A DNA stretch of 37,689 bases from CALFMR01 sp035550595 (GTDB lineage: Bacteria > Acidobacteriota > Vicinamibacteria > Vicinamibacterales > SCN-69-37). Of the stretch, positions 10,652 to 19,292 are shown one piece after another (positions within the stretch are counted from its first letter, which is position 1; each line of letters starts with the position of its first letter). Both the position numbers and the translations under genes were made by a program. Where the stretch lies: NCBI GenBank assembly GCA_035550595.1, contig DASZOV010000029.1, forward strand, positions 1-37,689. The letters run 5' to 3'. The notes beneath the pieces are model-generated. The model made no database searches and was not told the origin of the DNA. It worked only from the letters and a program-made list of their open reading frames with translations.

Positions 10652-11857
10652 TCAGGATCGCGATCCTTTCGTCGCAACCCGCCAGACGGCCTGTGCGGCG
10701 CGCATCGACGCGCCTCGGCCACCCAGCGCCTCGCGCACGGCCGCGAGATCCGCCCGCATGGCGTCAGCCCGCGAGGGATCGCGCAGGAGCGAGACCGTTT
10801 CACGCGCCACGTGGTCGGGCGTGAAGCGTTCCTGGATGAGCTCCGGCACGATGCGGCGTCCGGCGACGAGGTTGACCATGCCGTAATGCGGCACCTTCAC
10901 GAACCGTCGTCCGATCGCATAGGTCAGCGGCGAGACGCCGTAGACGATGACCATCGGCCGGCCGTGCATCGCAGCCTGCACGGTCGCCGTGCCCGACGCG
11001 GTGATCACGACCGACGCGGCGGCCATGGCCTCGTCGGCCGCCTGTTCGACGACGACGATCGGAATCGACGCGGCGCGGAGGCGTTCGAGCGGCAGGAACA
11101 ATCGCTCCTCGAGCGACGGCGCGCGGGCGACGACGAACTGCACGTCGGGCACTTCGCGATGGATGATCGACGCGGCCTGCGCGAGCACCGGCAGAATGCG
11201 CCGAACTTCGTTCGGCCGGCTGCCGGGCAGGAGCGCGACGAGCGGCCTCGCGGGATTCAGGCCGATCTGCGCCATCCACTCATCGCGCGGCGTACGCACG
11301 ACCGCGAGATCGGCCAGCGGATGCCCGACGAGCGTCACGGGCACGCCGGCGCGCTCGTAGATCTCGACCTCGAACGGAAAGATGACGAGCATCTCGGTCA
11401 CGTAACGCGCGATCGTGTGCAGCCGACCGGGCCGCCACGCCCAGAGCTGCGGACTGACGTAGTAGACGATCGGCACGCCGAGGCCGTGGAGGATCGGTAA
11501 CAGCCGGAAATTGAAGTCCGGGAAGTCGACGGCGACGAAGACGTCGGGCCGCCGCTCCCGCGCCGCTTCGCCGAGCCGCCGGATCATCCGCCACGACCGC
11601 GGCAGCACCGACACCGCCTCGGCCAGCCCCGTCACCGAGAAGCCGAGGAAATTGCCGACGAGATCCGCGCCTGCCGCCGCGAGACGTGGACCACCGAACC
11701 CGAACGTCTCGACGTGCGGCTCCGAGGCGCGCAGCGCGTCGACGAGCGCCGCCGCGTACAAGTCGCCCGACGCCTCGCCGCACGAGATCATGACGCGCCG
11801 CGGCCGACTCGAGTCGGTCGCGGGATCCGCGCGGGCGACGTCGATCGATCGCGTCAC
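10652..11857 (-). CDS. lpxB: Lipid-A-disaccharide synthase
   Basis: LpxB joins UDP-diacylglucosamine and lipid X into the disaccharide core of lipid A at the inner membrane. The 401-residue product is a GT19 glycosyltransferase: MISCGEASGDLYAA (residues about 23-36), GFGGPRL, VDFPDFNFRL, YYVSPQLWAWRPGR, VGHPLAD and LLPGSRPNEVRRILP are all typical. It is slightly longer than most because of about 20 extra N-terminal residues. The ATG at 11857 is preferred because it overlaps the stop of the preceding M16 gene by 4 nt (ATGA); an internal ATG at residue 23 is the alternative. It closes an envelope operon with lpxD and two M16 peptidases. Confidence 0.96.
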   Translation of the reverse strand: MTRSIDVARADPATDSSRPRRVMISCGEASGDLYAAALVDALRASEPHVETFGFGGPRLAAAGADLVGNFLGFSVTGLAEAVSVLPRSWRMIRRLGEAARERRPDVFVAVDFPDFNFRLLPILHGLGVPIVYYVSPQLWAWRPGRLHTIARYVTEMLVIFPFEVEIYERAGVPVTLVGHPLADLAVVRTPRDEWMAQIGLNPARPLVALLPGSRPNEVRRILPVLAQAASIIHREVPDVQFVVARAPSLEERLFLPLERLRAASIPIVVVEQAADEAMAAASVVITASGTATVQAAMHGRPMVIVYGVSPLTYAIGRRFVKVPHYGMVNLVAGRRIVPELIQERFTPDHVARETVSLLRDPSRADAMRADLAAVREALGGRGASMRAAQAVWRVATKGSRS

Positions 11858-13359
11858 GGTGCCTGCCGGGACGAGACGCCCCCCATCGGCGCCGTGCGGC
11901 GCAGCGCCACGGCGTCGACGTCGAGGTCGGACAAAGGAATGCGATCGAACGTGTCGAAGCCGTTCGCGTGGAGCTGATCGACGAACGCCGACGCGTCGCC
12001 GACGAGCACGATCGTCAGCGCGTCGGGATGCAGCAGCTTCAGCGAGACACGCTGGATGTCGTCGGCCGTGACGTCCTGCACGTCGTCGACATAACGCTCA
12101 ATGCCATCGAGCGACTGACCGTAGAACAGGCGCGACAGCACCTGCTCGGCGATCGACGAGGGGCTTTCGATCGACAGCGGGAAATTGCCGGCAATGAAAT
12201 CCTGCGCGCCCTGGAGCTCGGTGGATCCGACGACCTCGCGCCGCAGGCGGTCGAATTCGTTCACCATCAACCGCAGCGATTCACCGGTCGCCGCCGTGCG
12301 CGTCTCGGTCTCGGCCACGACCTCCCCGCTCATCTTGTACGCGCGCAGCTCGGCGGAGGCGCCATAGGTCAACCCGCGGTCCGATCGCAGCACGCCGAAC
12401 AAACGATTCGCGCCTTCGCCGCCGAGGATCCGGATCGCCAGATCGAAGGGCACGTAGTCCGCATCGGTGCGCGCGATGCCGAGGTGCCCCACGCGAATCT
12501 CCGTCTGCGCCGATCCCGGTCGATCGATCACGACGAGGTGGGCCGAGGGAGGCGGCGGCGTGGCAGCGGTGACGGCCGGAACGTCGCGTCGCTTCCAATC
12601 GCCGAACGCGCGCGTGGCTGCGGCGAACGCCTCGTCGGCCGACAGGTCGCCGACAATCGCGAGCAGCGCGTTGTTCGGCGCGAACCACGTCTGATGGAAG
12701 GTCAGCAGATCGGCTCGCGTGATTCGACCGATCGAGGTGCGCGTGCCTTCGTTCGGCCTCCCGTACGGGTGCAGACCGAATACGAGGCGATCGAACACGA
12801 GTCCCGCGATGTAGTCCGGATCGTCGTAGGCGACCTGAAGCGCCGACAGCGCCTGGTTCCGCTGCCGCTGAATCTCCTCGTCGGCGAAGGCGGGATGTTC
12901 GACGAGATCGGCGACGAGACCGAGCGCGAGGTCCGTGCGGTCCTTCACGACGGCGCCGTAGATCGACGTGAGCTCGTTGCCCGATCCCACCCCCAGCATG
13001 CCGCCGGCTGCGTCGATCGTGTTCGCGATGTCGACCGCCGACTTCGTCGTCGTGCCCTGCTCGAGGAGCGACGAGACGAAGCTCGCGACCCCGGGCCGAT
13101 CCGCCGGCTCCTCAGCGGCGCCGGCGCGGACGAGCAGACGGAAACTGACCGACGGCTGCTCGTGCCAGAGGACGACGAGCACCTTCAGGCCATTGGGCAG
13201 CGTCCTGATTTCGTACGGGGGGAAGTCGACCGGTCGCGCGGCGAGCGGACGCGGCGGCGAAGTGCGTGGCCAGTCGACGGCCGTCTGCGCGGCGACTTTC
13301 GTCCACGCGCCGGCCACGACGATGACGGCGGCCGTGGCCGCCGCCAGGGATCGCTGCAT
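11854..13359 (-). CDS. M16 family peptidase-like protein, zinc site lost
   Basis: The 501-residue product has a signal peptide (residues 1-24) and the two-domain M16 fold: IRTLPNGLKVLVV opens domain one, and LLEQGTTTKSAVDIANTID follows where the catalytic helix should be. At that position the zinc motif HxxEH is replaced by SFVSS (residues 93-97), so all three ligands are serine. The C-terminal half keeps the R/Y substrate-binding pair in SDRGLTYGAS. This is the pattern of the non-catalytic partner of heterodimeric bacterial M16 peptidases. It overlaps the active M16 gene by one base (TGATG) and lpxB by four. The frame extends upstream to 13923, but that part is antisense to the active M16 gene and was rejected. 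It is probably periplasmic. Confidence 0.9.
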   Translation of the reverse strand: MQRSLAAATAAVIVVAGAWTKVAAQTAVDWPRTSPPRPLAARPVDFPPYEIRTLPNGLKVLVVLWHEQPSVSFRLLVRAGAAEEPADRPGVASFVSSLLEQGTTTKSAVDIANTIDAAGGMLGVGSGNELTSIYGAVVKDRTDLALGLVADLVEHPAFADEEIQRQRNQALSALQVAYDDPDYIAGLVFDRLVFGLHPYGRPNEGTRTSIGRITRADLLTFHQTWFAPNNALLAIVGDLSADEAFAAATRAFGDWKRRDVPAVTAATPPPPSAHLVVIDRPGSAQTEIRVGHLGIARTDADYVPFDLAIRILGGEGANRLFGVLRSDRGLTYGASAELRAYKMSGEVVAETETRTAATGESLRLMVNEFDRLRREVVGSTELQGAQDFIAGNFPLSIESPSSIAEQVLSRLFYGQSLDGIERYVDDVQDVTADDIQRVSLKLLHPDALTIVLVGDASAFVDQLHANGFDTFDRIPLSDLDVDAVALRRTAPMGGVSSRQAP

Positions 13360-14732
13360 CACGGCTGCGTCACCGTGGCGCGCGGGACCGCGCCAGCCGA
13401 CGGCAGCACAGTCAGGAGCAGGCGCGACTCCGGCGTGAAATACGTCTGCGCCACGCGACGGACGTCGTCGCGCGTCACGCGCTGGAAGAGATCGAACTCG
13501 CCGTCGGCCGTGCGGATGTCGTCGTGAATGACGACGGCGTGGCCGAGCTGCAGCGCTTTCTGGCGAACCGTCTCGCGGCCCAGGATGTAATCGCGCGCGA
13601 ACTGCCGTTTGGCGCGATCCAATTCCTCCTCGGTCACGCCGTCCGTCTTGACGCGGTCGACCTCGGCTTGCAGCCGATCGAGCACGTCCGCCGGATCGCG
13701 TCCGGGCTGGACGATGGCGACGGCGTAGAACAGATTCGGATCCTCGATGAGCTTCGCATCCGCGAATGCGGCGAGCGCTACCTGCTGCTCGTAGACGAGC
13801 GATCGGTACAGCCGCGAGCTGTCGCCGTCCGAGAGAATCTTCTCGAGGATGTGCAGCGGGTACGAGTCCGGATGACCGTCGTAGGTGATGTGATACGCGA
13901 CGACGACGGCCGGGAGCGGCCACGGCTCGGTCACGGTCACGCGCGTCTCATGTGTGTGCGGCGGCTCCTCGGGGATGTCGCGCGGCACGGGCTTGCCGCG
14001 CGGCACGCGTCCGAGATATCGCTCGACGAGCGACTTCGCCTGCGACGTGCTGAAGTCGCCGACGAGCACGGCCGTCGCGTTGTTCGGCACGTAGTAGGTG
14101 TCGTGAAACGCACGCACGTCCTCGATCGACGCGGCTTCGAGATCGGCGATGCTGCCGATCGTCTCGTGCTTGTAGGGATGCGTCGTGAACGCGTGGTCGT
14201 CGATGATCTCGGGCAGCAGGCCGTACGGCTGGTTCTCGAACCGCATCCGCCGCTCTTCCTTGACCACCTCGAGCTCCGTCCGGAACTTGGCTTCGCTCAC
14301 GTCGAGCGACGCCATCCGGTCCGCCTCGAGCCACAAGACGAGCGGCAGGTACTGCGCCGGCACGGTTTCCCAGTAGATGGTGGAATCTTCGTCGGTCTCG
14401 GCGTTCGACTCGCCGCCGATGCTCGTGATCCACGACGGATGCTGATCGGGCAGCACGTTCTTCGAGCCTTTGAACATCAGATGCTCGAAGAGATGGGCGA
14501 AGCCCGTGCGGCCGGGACGCTCGTCCTTGGATCCGACGTGGTACCAGATGGCGAGATGGACGATCGGCGTCGAATGGTCTTCCAGGAACACGGCCTGGAG
14601 ACCGTTCGCGAGCGTCGTCATCGTGTAATGGAACCGCGGCGGCCGCGGCACGGTATCGGCCGAGGTGGCGCCGGCGAGCACGAACACGGCCGCGGCCACG
14701 ATCAAAGCGCGCCGCGCCAGCGCACGGATCAT
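13359..14732 (-). CDS. M16 family zinc metallopeptidase, catalytic subunit
   Basis: This 457-residue protein has a signal peptide (cleavage near ATSA-D26) and the inverted zinc motif H80-L-F-E83-H84 in GFAHLFEHLMFKG, with the third ligand expected at E159/E160 in EVVKEERRMR. TMTTLANGLQAVF at the start of the mature part is typical. M16B peptidases degrade oligopeptides inside a clam-shaped chamber and often need a partner that supplies the R/Y pair; the next gene encodes a suitable one, overlapping by one base. The gene starts 7 bp after the lpxD stop. A periplasmic protease or peptide-scavenging role is likely; a link to outer-membrane assembly is suggested only by position. Confidence 0.93.
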   Translation of the reverse strand: MIRALARRALIVAAAVFVLAGATSADTVPRPPRFHYTMTTLANGLQAVFLEDHSTPIVHLAIWYHVGSKDERPGRTGFAHLFEHLMFKGSKNVLPDQHPSWITSIGGESNAETDEDSTIYWETVPAQYLPLVLWLEADRMASLDVSEAKFRTELEVVKEERRMRFENQPYGLLPEIIDDHAFTTHPYKHETIGSIADLEAASIEDVRAFHDTYYVPNNATAVLVGDFSTSQAKSLVERYLGRVPRGKPVPRDIPEEPPHTHETRVTVTEPWPLPAVVVAYHITYDGHPDSYPLHILEKILSDGDSSRLYRSLVYEQQVALAAFADAKLIEDPNLFYAVAIVQPGRDPADVLDRLQAEVDRVKTDGVTEEELDRAKRQFARDYILGRETVRQKALQLGHAVVIHDDIRTADGEFDLFQRVTRDDVRRVAQTYFTPESRLLLTVLPSAGAVPRATVTQP

Positions 14733-14739
14733 CGCGCGA

Positions 14740-15786
14740 TTATGTCATCAACCGCGCTTCGATCGCGGCGAGTCTCGCCTCGAGATCGGCCACGGCGCGC
14801 CGCAGTTCCGGCAGCCGTCGCACGAGCACGACCGACTCGCGCCACGCGTCCACGTCACCAGCCGGCACGCCCGCGACGTGCGCTCCATCGGCCACGTCCT
14901 TGGTCACCGCCGACTTCGCGTTGACACGCACGCCCTTGCCGAGATGCAGGTGTCCGGCCGCGCCCGACTGCCCCGCCATCATCACGTCGTCGTCGAGCAC
15001 GGTGCTGCCCGCGAGACCGACCTGCGCGGCGAGCAACACGCGCCGGCCGACGTGTACGCCGTGCGCGATCTGCACGAGATTGTCGATCTTCGCGCCGGCG
15101 GCGATGCGCGTCTCGCCGAGCGCCGGACGATCGACGGCCGAGTGCGCGCCGATCTCGACGTCGTCCTCGATCACGACGCGTCCGACCTGCGGGATCTTCT
15201 GGTGCGATCCGTCGGCGCGTTGCGCGAATCCGAACCCGTCGCTGCCGATGACCGCCGCATCCTGCAGCACGACGCGATCGCCGAGCGTCACGCCTTCACG
15301 AATGGACGCGTGCGCGTGGATGACGCAGTCGGCGCCCACCGATGCGTCGTCGCCAATGACAACGTGCGGGTAGAGCGCCGTGCGCGGACCGACGCGCACG
15401 CGCGCACCGATCGCGACGAACGGCCCGACGCTGACGTCCGCGCCGAGCGTCGCCGACGGATGGATCGAGGCGAGCGGACTGATGCCGGGCTGCGGTTGCG
15501 CGGGTGGCGTGAGCAGACGGACGGCTTCGGCCATCGCCAGATACGGTCGCCGCGCGCGTAATACTGCGCACGGCGCGGCCGTGACGTCTTCGCCGACGAT
15601 GACCGCCGACGCGCGCGTCACGGCGAGCTGGCGCGCGTATTTCGGATTGGAGAGAAAGGAAAGATCGCCCGGTCCGGCCGCCTCGAGCGTCTCGACGCGT
15701 GCGATCTCGACGGCGCCGTCGCCTTCGAGGCGACAGCCGAGTTGGGCTGCCAGATCAGCCAGACGCACGCCCCGGAAGGGTAGCAT
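14740..15786 (-). CDS. lpxD: UDP-3-O-acylglucosamine N-acyltransferase
   Basis: LpxD adds the N-linked acyl chain in lipid A synthesis, using acyl-ACP. The 348-residue product has the N-terminal uridine-binding domain (residues about 1-100, with FLSNPKYARQL) and a left-handed beta-helix of hexapeptide repeats (about 105-310). The catalytic histidine is H242 in QIAHGVHVG, close to H239 of the E. coli enzyme, and GSDGFGFA is present. A short C-terminal helix (LRRAVADLEARLAAIEARL) ends the trimeric protein. The ATG at 15786 is chosen; the open frame to 16224 is antisense to the next gene. It lies 26 bp after the Mit_KHE1-like gene and 7 bp before the M16 gene. Confidence 0.96.
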   Translation of the reverse strand: MLPFRGVRLADLAAQLGCRLEGDGAVEIARVETLEAAGPGDLSFLSNPKYARQLAVTRASAVIVGEDVTAAPCAVLRARRPYLAMAEAVRLLTPPAQPQPGISPLASIHPSATLGADVSVGPFVAIGARVRVGPRTALYPHVVIGDDASVGADCVIHAHASIREGVTLGDRVVLQDAAVIGSDGFGFAQRADGSHQKIPQVGRVVIEDDVEIGAHSAVDRPALGETRIAAGAKIDNLVQIAHGVHVGRRVLLAAQVGLAGSTVLDDDVMMAGQSGAAGHLHLGKGVRVNAKSAVTKDVADGAHVAGVPAGDVDAWRESVVLVRRLPELRRAVADLEARLAAIEARLMT

Positions 15787-15812
15787 ACGGCGCGCGAACG
15801 ACAGCGTGCGCG

Positions 15813-16472
15813 CTAGCCCACGCGATCGAGAAAACTCCGCAGCCGCTCGAGGCCGAGCGCCGTGGCCACGCTGTCGATCGCGGCGGCACGCGCCGTTGGA
15901 TCGAGCGACAGCGCCTGACGCAGACGGCTCAAATCGGATGACGGCACGTCCGTCCAGGCGATGCGCGCAAGTCCCTGGCTCGCGCCGCGCCACGAGAGGA
16001 AGTGACCGACCGAGCGAAAGATGAAGTAGTACGCGAGCACGTTCGGTCCGGGCAGGAGCGCGACGGGCGCCGAGGCGACGCCGAGCGCGCCATCGATGAG
16101 CGTCCAGCGCCGATGACGATTGCGATCGTGCGTCAGCAGCCCGCCGCGGATGGTCGCGGCCGTATGGGTGCCGAGATCGTCGGGCAAGACGAATCGCGCG
16201 GTGGTCTGTCCACGGAGGTGCCACAGCAGCCGTTGTTCGGCGACCGCTTCGGCGAGCCGGCGCGTCACGGCCGCGCGGATACGGCCGACGTGCGTGTCGG
16301 CTGGTGTGCGATGGCGGCGCGCCGCTTCCCCTTCCGCGAGGACGCGGCGGAAGACGTCGACGAGCCGGCCACGAATCGTCCGCGGCGGCGCGGCGACGTC
16401 GGGCACGGGCGACGACACTTCGCAGTAGAGCGCGTAGCGGTCGCCTCCGGCCGGCACCAAGAACACGTCCAT
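15813..16472 (-). CDS. Mit_KHE1-like (mitochondrial K+-H+ exchange-related) protein
   Basis: The 219-residue product opens with MDVFLVPAGGDRYALYCE and contains a hydrophobic, Pro/Gly-rich core, VALLPGPNVLAYYFIFRSVGHFLSWRGA split across residues about 140-170. The combination of the RYALYCE start and the PGPNV...YYFIFRSVGH core resembles the family named after yeast proteins linked to mitochondrial K+/H+ exchange. This was recognised by pattern only, so treat it as probable. Bacterial members have no established function; an inner-membrane association is likely from the hydrophobic core. The gene is second in the envelope operon, 13 bp after the phospholipase-fold gene and 26 bp before lpxD. 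Confidence 0.6.
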   Translation of the reverse strand: MDVFLVPAGGDRYALYCEVSSPVPDVAAPPRTIRGRLVDVFRRVLAEGEAARRHRTPADTHVGRIRAAVTRRLAEAVAEQRLLWHLRGQTTARFVLPDDLGTHTAATIRGGLLTHDRNRHRRWTLIDGALGVASAPVALLPGPNVLAYYFIFRSVGHFLSWRGASQGLARIAWTDVPSSDLSRLRQALSLDPTARAAAIDSVATALGLERLRSFLDRVG

Positions 16473-16485
16473 CGACGACCGTCCG

Positions 16486-17403
16486 TCAGCGCGCAGGCTG
16501 CGGCGTCAGATGTTCGACGCGCGCGGTTGGTAAATCCGGCTGGCCGGCCGCGGTCCAGGCTGCGGTCACGACGCTTGCCACGCCACTCGCCGCTTCGCTC
16601 AGGCGACGCGTGAGGAGCGTCCCGCAGCCGTCCCAGAACATCGCGTAATACGCCGCATCGTACGCGGGATGCGCGGCCGCCGCGCGCCGGTCGGCATCGA
16701 GCACCGGCGCCGCGAGCGCGGCGCTGTCGACGATCGTGTCGAACGCGAACGCCGTGACGTCGGGAACCGGTTGCAGCGGCACGGCCGCGAACGTCATCGC
16801 GTGCGCATGGCCGAGCACGAGCGCGGTCTCGAAGCGGGCGTGGACGCCGCGCTGTCCGGTCAACTGTCCGTCATAGTTGACGACGGCGTGAAACGGGACA
16901 TAGGCGTCCTCGACGTAATGCGCGAGCACAGCGGCAAGATAGCGCGCGTCAGTCTCGGCAGCCGCGCCTCGCCCCACGCGACCGAACGCGTCGACCAGCC
17001 GCGTGTAGACGGCCGCCATCTGCCACGGCAGACGGCCCGTCCGATTGGCGAGGGCCGATCCGTACTTGTCGATGAACGCGCGCCGATCGTGCGGCACGTC
17101 GGCGAACGGCGGCGCCGATCCCAGGCCGTCGATGTCGAAGTAGTGATTCGGAGCCTCGACGCCGAGCGTGCCCCGCAGGTCCATCGCCTTCCACAGATCC
17201 GGATCGGCTGCGTGTTCGACGACGAACGCGCGGTCCGCGTCGAAGAACGGGCGCACGCCAGCCGGCAGCCGATCGATCGCGCGATCGGTGATGAGCCGGT
17301 GCACCTCGAGCCCCCACGCGCCGAGCGGCACGGACGTGAGGACGAGGACACCTGCAGCCGCGAGCACGGCGCCGCCACGCACGATCCAGGACCGAAAGCG
17401 CAC
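16486..17403 (-). CDS. Secreted zinc-dependent phospholipase C / S1-P1 nuclease-fold hydrolase
   Basis: This 305-residue protein has a signal peptide ending SVPLGA, which would leave Trp30 as the mature N-terminus, the hallmark of the trinuclear-zinc PLC/S1-P1 fold. The ligand set can be traced: W30, H35, D67 or D69, H87 (NHYFD), H162 and D166 (AHYVEDAYVPFH, also H172), then H188xxxE192. The last ligand as Glu rather than Asp resembles bacterial phospholipase C more than S1 nuclease. The substrate is therefore a phosphodiester, lipid or nucleic acid, in the periplasm or outside. It is the first gene of the envelope operon and is divergent from gatC with only 29 bp between the starts, so the promoters of both must lie within or next to the neighbouring gene. 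Confidence 0.8.
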   Translation of the reverse strand: MRFRSWIVRGGAVLAAAGVLVLTSVPLGAWGLEVHRLITDRAIDRLPAGVRPFFDADRAFVVEHAADPDLWKAMDLRGTLGVEAPNHYFDIDGLGSAPPFADVPHDRRAFIDKYGSALANRTGRLPWQMAAVYTRLVDAFGRVGRGAAAETDARYLAAVLAHYVEDAYVPFHAVVNYDGQLTGQRGVHARFETALVLGHAHAMTFAAVPLQPVPDVTAFAFDTIVDSAALAAPVLDADRRAAAAHPAYDAAYYAMFWDGCGTLLTRRLSEAASGVASVVTAAWTAAGQPDLPTARVEHLTPQPAR

Positions 17404-17432
17404 GGTGCGACCATGCTAGCATCCTGAACGTC

Positions 17433-17729
17433 ATGGCCCAGACGCTCGGCGAGGCCGACGTGCAGCGCATCGCAGCGCTGGCGCGGCTCGCGCTCACGCC
17501 CGACGAAGTCGATCTCTTCTCCCGGCAGCTCGGCGACATTCTCGCCTACGCGAACGAGGTCCAGTCGCTCGACACGACCGGCGTCGAACCGACGTCGCAT
17601 CCGCTCGCCGCCGCACCCATCTGGCGCGAGGACACGCTCGTGCCGTCGCTCGATCGCGACACCGTGCTGGCGGAGGCGCCGGGCGCCTCGCGGCCGGCCG
17701 GCCTGTTCCGCGTGCCGAAAGTGCTATGA
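17433..17729 (+). CDS. gatC: Asp-tRNA(Asn)/Glu-tRNA(Gln) amidotransferase subunit C
   Basis: GatC is the small belt-like subunit that stabilises GatA-GatB in the amidotransferase that turns Glu-tRNA(Gln) and Asp-tRNA(Asn) into the correct products. The 98-residue protein has the family pattern: DVQRIAALARLALTPDEVD, then LGDILAYANEVQSLDTTGVEPTS split around residues 30-55, and the closing RPAGLFRVPKVL. It overlaps gatA by 4 nt (ATGA). Confidence 0.95.
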   Translation: MAQTLGEADVQRIAALARLALTPDEVDLFSRQLGDILAYANEVQSLDTTGVEPTSHPLAAAPIWREDTLVPSLDRDTVLAEAPGASRPAGLFRVPKVL

Positions 17730-19213
17730 CGCCGGAGTCCTCCTGGTCATCGGCGCGTGCGCTCCGTGACGCGATTGCGGCCGGCACGCTCTCGGCCGAA
17801 GAGGCCTGCCGCGCGACGCTCGATCGCATCGATCGCGACAACGGCACGCTGCACGCGTTTCACACGGTCGAGCCGGAGCGCGCCCTGGCGCGCGCGCGGG
17901 CACTCGACGCCGCGGGCGCGACGACGCGCGGGCCGCTGCACGGCGTGCCGATCGCACTCAAGGACAACATCAATCTCGCGGGTACCGTCACGACCGCGGG
18001 CTCGCGCATGCTCGAGCACTATCGCCCGCCGTTCGACGCGACCGTCGTCACGCGGCTCGAAGCGGCCGGCGCGGTCATCGTCGGCAAGACGGTGTGCGAC
18101 GAGTTCGCGATGGGATCGTCGACCGAGAACTGCGCCTTCGGGCCCGCGCGCAACCCGTGGGCGACCGATCGCACGCCGGGCGGATCGAGCGGCGGCTCGG
18201 CCGTCGCGGTTGCGGCCGGCATGGTGCCGTTGTCGCTCGGCTCGGATACGGGCGGATCCATCCGCCAGCCGGCAGCCTTTTGCGGCATCGTCGGTCTGAA
18301 GCCAACCTACGGCCGCGTCTCGCGATACGGCCTCATCGCCTTCGCGTCGTCGCTCGATCAGATCGGCCCCTTCGCGGGATCGGTCGACGACGCGGCGCTC
18401 ATGCTCGAGGTGATCAGCGGCGCCGACGCACAGGACGCGACGTCGGCCCGCGTCGACGTGCCGCGGTTCAGCGCAGCGACGACGGGTGCCGTCGATATCG
18501 CGGGCGCGAGGATTGGCGTGCCGTGGAGCTTGTTGGACCGCGGCGTGGACGCCGACGTCCGCCGCGCGTTCGACGAGAGCGTCCGCACGCTCGAGCGACT
18601 CGGCGCGATCGTGTCCGCGGTCGAGCTACCGCACAGCGCGTACGCGATTCCGACCTACTACCTGGTCGCGACGGCCGAGGCGAGCTCGAACCTGGCGCGC
18701 TACGACGGCGTGCGCTACGGCTTCCGCGCGCCGGACGCGACATCGCTCGACGCGATGTACGACCGGACGCGCGACGCCGGCTTCGGCGCCGAGGTCAAAC
18801 GGCGCATCATGCTCGGCACCTACGTCCTCAGTGCGGGGTATTACGACGCGTACTATCTGAAGGCGCAGCAGGTGCGAACGCTCATCCGCCGCGATTTCAC
18901 GCAGGCCTTCGAGCACGTCGACGCGGTCGCGGTGCCGACGACGCCGACGGCAGCGTTCAAACTGGGCGAGCACACGGCCGATCCTCTGCAGATGTATCTC
19001 GCGGATATTTTCACGGTGAGTGCTCCGCTCGCCGGTCTGCCGGCGGTGAGCGTGCCCTGCGGTATGACGAGTGAGCGCCTGCCGATCGGCTTGCAACTCA
19101 CCGGCAGGCCATGGGAAGAAGCGACGATCCTGCGCCTGGCTGCGGCGTATGAAGCCGCGACACCGTGGCATGGGGAGCGCGCGACGGGCTTCACGCGCGC
19201 GGGATCAAGTTAG
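17726..19213 (+). CDS. gatA: Asp-tRNA(Asn)/Glu-tRNA(Gln) amidotransferase subunit A
   Basis: GatA is the amidase subunit; it releases ammonia from glutamine for tRNA-dependent amidation. The 495-residue product has the amidase-signature triad K79 (ALKDN), cis-Ser S154 (PGGSSGGS) and nucleophile S178 (GSDTGGSIRQPA), the same numbers as in Staphylococcus aureus GatA, so the start at 17726 is well supported. LQLTGRPWEEATILRLAAAYE near the end is typical. It is translated with gatC through a 4-nt overlap. gatB does not follow; the next gene on this strand is a small heat-shock protein, so the GatB subunit must be encoded elsewhere. The window shows no glutaminyl-tRNA synthetase. Confidence 0.96.
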   Translation: MTPESSWSSARALRDAIAAGTLSAEEACRATLDRIDRDNGTLHAFHTVEPERALARARALDAAGATTRGPLHGVPIALKDNINLAGTVTTAGSRMLEHYRPPFDATVVTRLEAAGAVIVGKTVCDEFAMGSSTENCAFGPARNPWATDRTPGGSSGGSAVAVAAGMVPLSLGSDTGGSIRQPAAFCGIVGLKPTYGRVSRYGLIAFASSLDQIGPFAGSVDDAALMLEVISGADAQDATSARVDVPRFSAATTGAVDIAGARIGVPWSLLDRGVDADVRRAFDESVRTLERLGAIVSAVELPHSAYAIPTYYLVATAEASSNLARYDGVRYGFRAPDATSLDAMYDRTRDAGFGAEVKRRIMLGTYVLSAGYYDAYYLKAQQVRTLIRRDFTQAFEHVDAVAVPTTPTAAFKLGEHTADPLQMYLADIFTVSAPLAGLPAVSVPCGMTSERLPIGLQLTGRPWEEATILRLAAAYEAATPWHGERATGFTRAGSS

Positions 19214-19244
19214 AAGTGGGAAGCCAGAAGCCAGAGAGGCATCA

Positions 19245-19271
19245 CGCGAAGGCGCGAAGATCGCGAAGAAG
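19245..19271. repeat. Short intergenic direct repeat, copy 1
   Basis: The stretch CGCGAAGGCGCGAAGATCGC and the following GAAG recur at 28246-28269 with one mismatch in 24. It is built from a CGCGAAG unit repeated three times. It lies in the gap between gatA and the convergent small membrane protein. Confidence 0.6.
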
Positions 19272-19292
19272 TGCATAAAAGATGACTCGTCG

